From contig JBDHKD010000007.1 of the NCBI GenBank assembly GCA_039586575.1, positions 62,001-126,000 of the forward strand: DNA of 64,000 nt, written 5' to 3'. The notes under the pieces were generated by a model, which saw only the letters and a program-made list of their open reading frames with translations, had not been told where the DNA came from and did no database searches. Of this stretch, positions 63,512 to 64,000 are shown one piece after another. This DNA comes from G020344215 sp039586575. Its GTDB lineage: Bacteria; Gemmatimonadota; Gemmatimonadetes; Palauibacterales; KS3-K002. A program made the translations under genes and the position numbers. How positions within the stretch are numbered: the first letter of the stretch is position 1; every line of letters starts with the position of its first letter.

Positions 63512-64000
63512 CTACGCACGCTCGATCTCACCTCTCAGAAAGCGGTTCAAGCCCGACGCGCCGCGGTGCGCCACGTTGCGGCTAGCCGCGGCGTTGGCCT
63601 GCCGCATCGCTGCCTCGACACCCTGACCGGCCAACAGCGTCCGGTACGCGGTCATCCCCCAGACATCGCCGCAGCCGGTGGGGTCGCCTCCCTCTACCGG
63701 TTCCACCGTTACCCTACCGGTACGCACCGACCCGGGCCGTTCGATAGCACCCCGTCGCGCTTGGCCGAGCGGCAGCGCGTCCGGCGTCATCACATAGGCC
63801 GCGCCGTCGACCCCGAGCGTGACGAAGAGCAAGCGGGTCTCGCGGCCTACCACGTCTGCCGCGAACATCCAGGGATCACCCCAGTGGGCGCAGAGCGCGG
63901 CCAGTTCGTCCTCGTTGAGTTGCACGACGTCGAAACAGCTCAGCCACTCGGACCAGCGATCCAGCGACCTTCGCCGGCGCTCACCGTGTGGGCCGGTCGC
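63512..64000 (-). CDS. PfkB-family sugar kinase, N-terminus beyond the window
   Basis: The frame is open from the window edge to the stop at 63512, 162 residues. LFVTLGVDGAAYVM is the typical strand before the active site, and GGDPTGCGDVWGM is the PfkB second signature with the catalytic Asp (D-P-T-G-C-G-D). It phosphorylates a sugar or nucleoside; which one cannot be told, and the sugar-binding N-terminal part is missing. It lies 28 bases upstream of the STAS-HATPase gene on the same strand. Confidence 0.85.
   Translation of the reverse strand, partial: ATGPHGERRRRSLDRWSEWLSCFDVVQLNEDELAALCAHWGDPWMFAADVVGRETRLLFVTLGVDGAAYVMTPDALPLGQARRGAIERPGSVRTGRVTVEPVEGGDPTGCGDVWGMTAYRTLLAGQGVEAAMRQANAAASRNVAHRGASGLNRFLRGEIERA

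Overview
This window is GC-rich bacterial chromosome (about two thirds GC by eye), densely coded, with many GTG and TTG starts and many stop/start overlaps. There is no phage, transposase or plasmid gene. The gene set is housekeeping: MEP isoprenoid synthesis, menaquinone methylation, tRNA maturation, RecA/RecX, GlmS/GlmM, PurD, AlaS. Mixed in are secreted or membrane proteins of little-known families, including a double DUF3604 locus, an M16 peptidase and a HupE/UreJ-like protein. The content, and tRNA-Gln lying close to ispE, would suit a Gemmatimonadota or similar Gram-negative lineage. That placement is an inference from gene content; no rRNA is present to confirm it.

Layout. 1-1.6 kb: a partial secreted protein, tRNA-Gln and a secreted JAMM-like protein. 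1.6-15.2 kb: two long minus-strand runs. One is hflX, DUF2520, pdxJ, an Hpt-like protein, a UPF0104 membrane protein and ispE. The other is alaS, a small unknown, a CpsB-type PHP phosphatase, an SDR, cca and rarA. 15.4-20.4 kb (plus): M16 peptidase, glycerophosphodiesterase and a short GlpD-like dehydrogenase. 20.4-30.5 kb (minus): recA-recX-GNAT-methyltransferase, threonine aldolase, a divergent CcmF-like protein, a LOG-like protein, glpK, a small membrane protein, mtnA and maf. 30.5-36.5 kb: GNAT (plus), then dtd with a secreted unknown, glmS and glmM (minus). 36.7-40.8 kb (plus): cystathionine gamma-synthase-type enzyme, purD, a DUF6064 protein and mutM. 40.8-52.1 kb (minus): PpiC with a HupE/UreJ-like protein, a Phd/VapC toxin-antitoxin pair, two DUF3604 proteins, a phosphoesterase, a membrane protein and a chemoreceptor. 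52.3-57.1 kb: menG (minus), then sigma factor, anti-sigma factor, a bactofilin-like membrane protein and a DUF4097-like secreted protein (plus). 57.1-64 kb: SAM hydrolase, Mrp and a NifU-like Fe-S protein (minus), a BY-kinase (plus), then a STAS-like/winged-helix protein, a STAS-HATPase protein and a partial PfkB kinase (minus).

How the genes work together. GDPD, GlpD and GlpK make a glycerol/glycerophosphodiester module split over two places. GlmS and GlmM supply amino sugars for the envelope. CpsB-type phosphatase and the BY-kinase are the two opposing enzymes of exopolysaccharide control, although they lie about 47 kb apart. Mrp and the NifU-like protein are Fe-S assembly factors. The sigma/anti-sigma operon probably senses envelope state and controls its two envelope-protein neighbours. 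The most unusual items are the STAS-like/HATPase pair beside the BY-kinase; the secreted JAMM-like protein; the Hpt-like protein with Arg in place of the phospho-His; the CcmF-like protein without a visible WWD motif; the DUF3604 pair with a near-identical 3' tract; a toxin-antitoxin promoter that appears to give a leaderless mRNA; and 7-8 bp tandem repeats of related sequence in three intergenic gaps.
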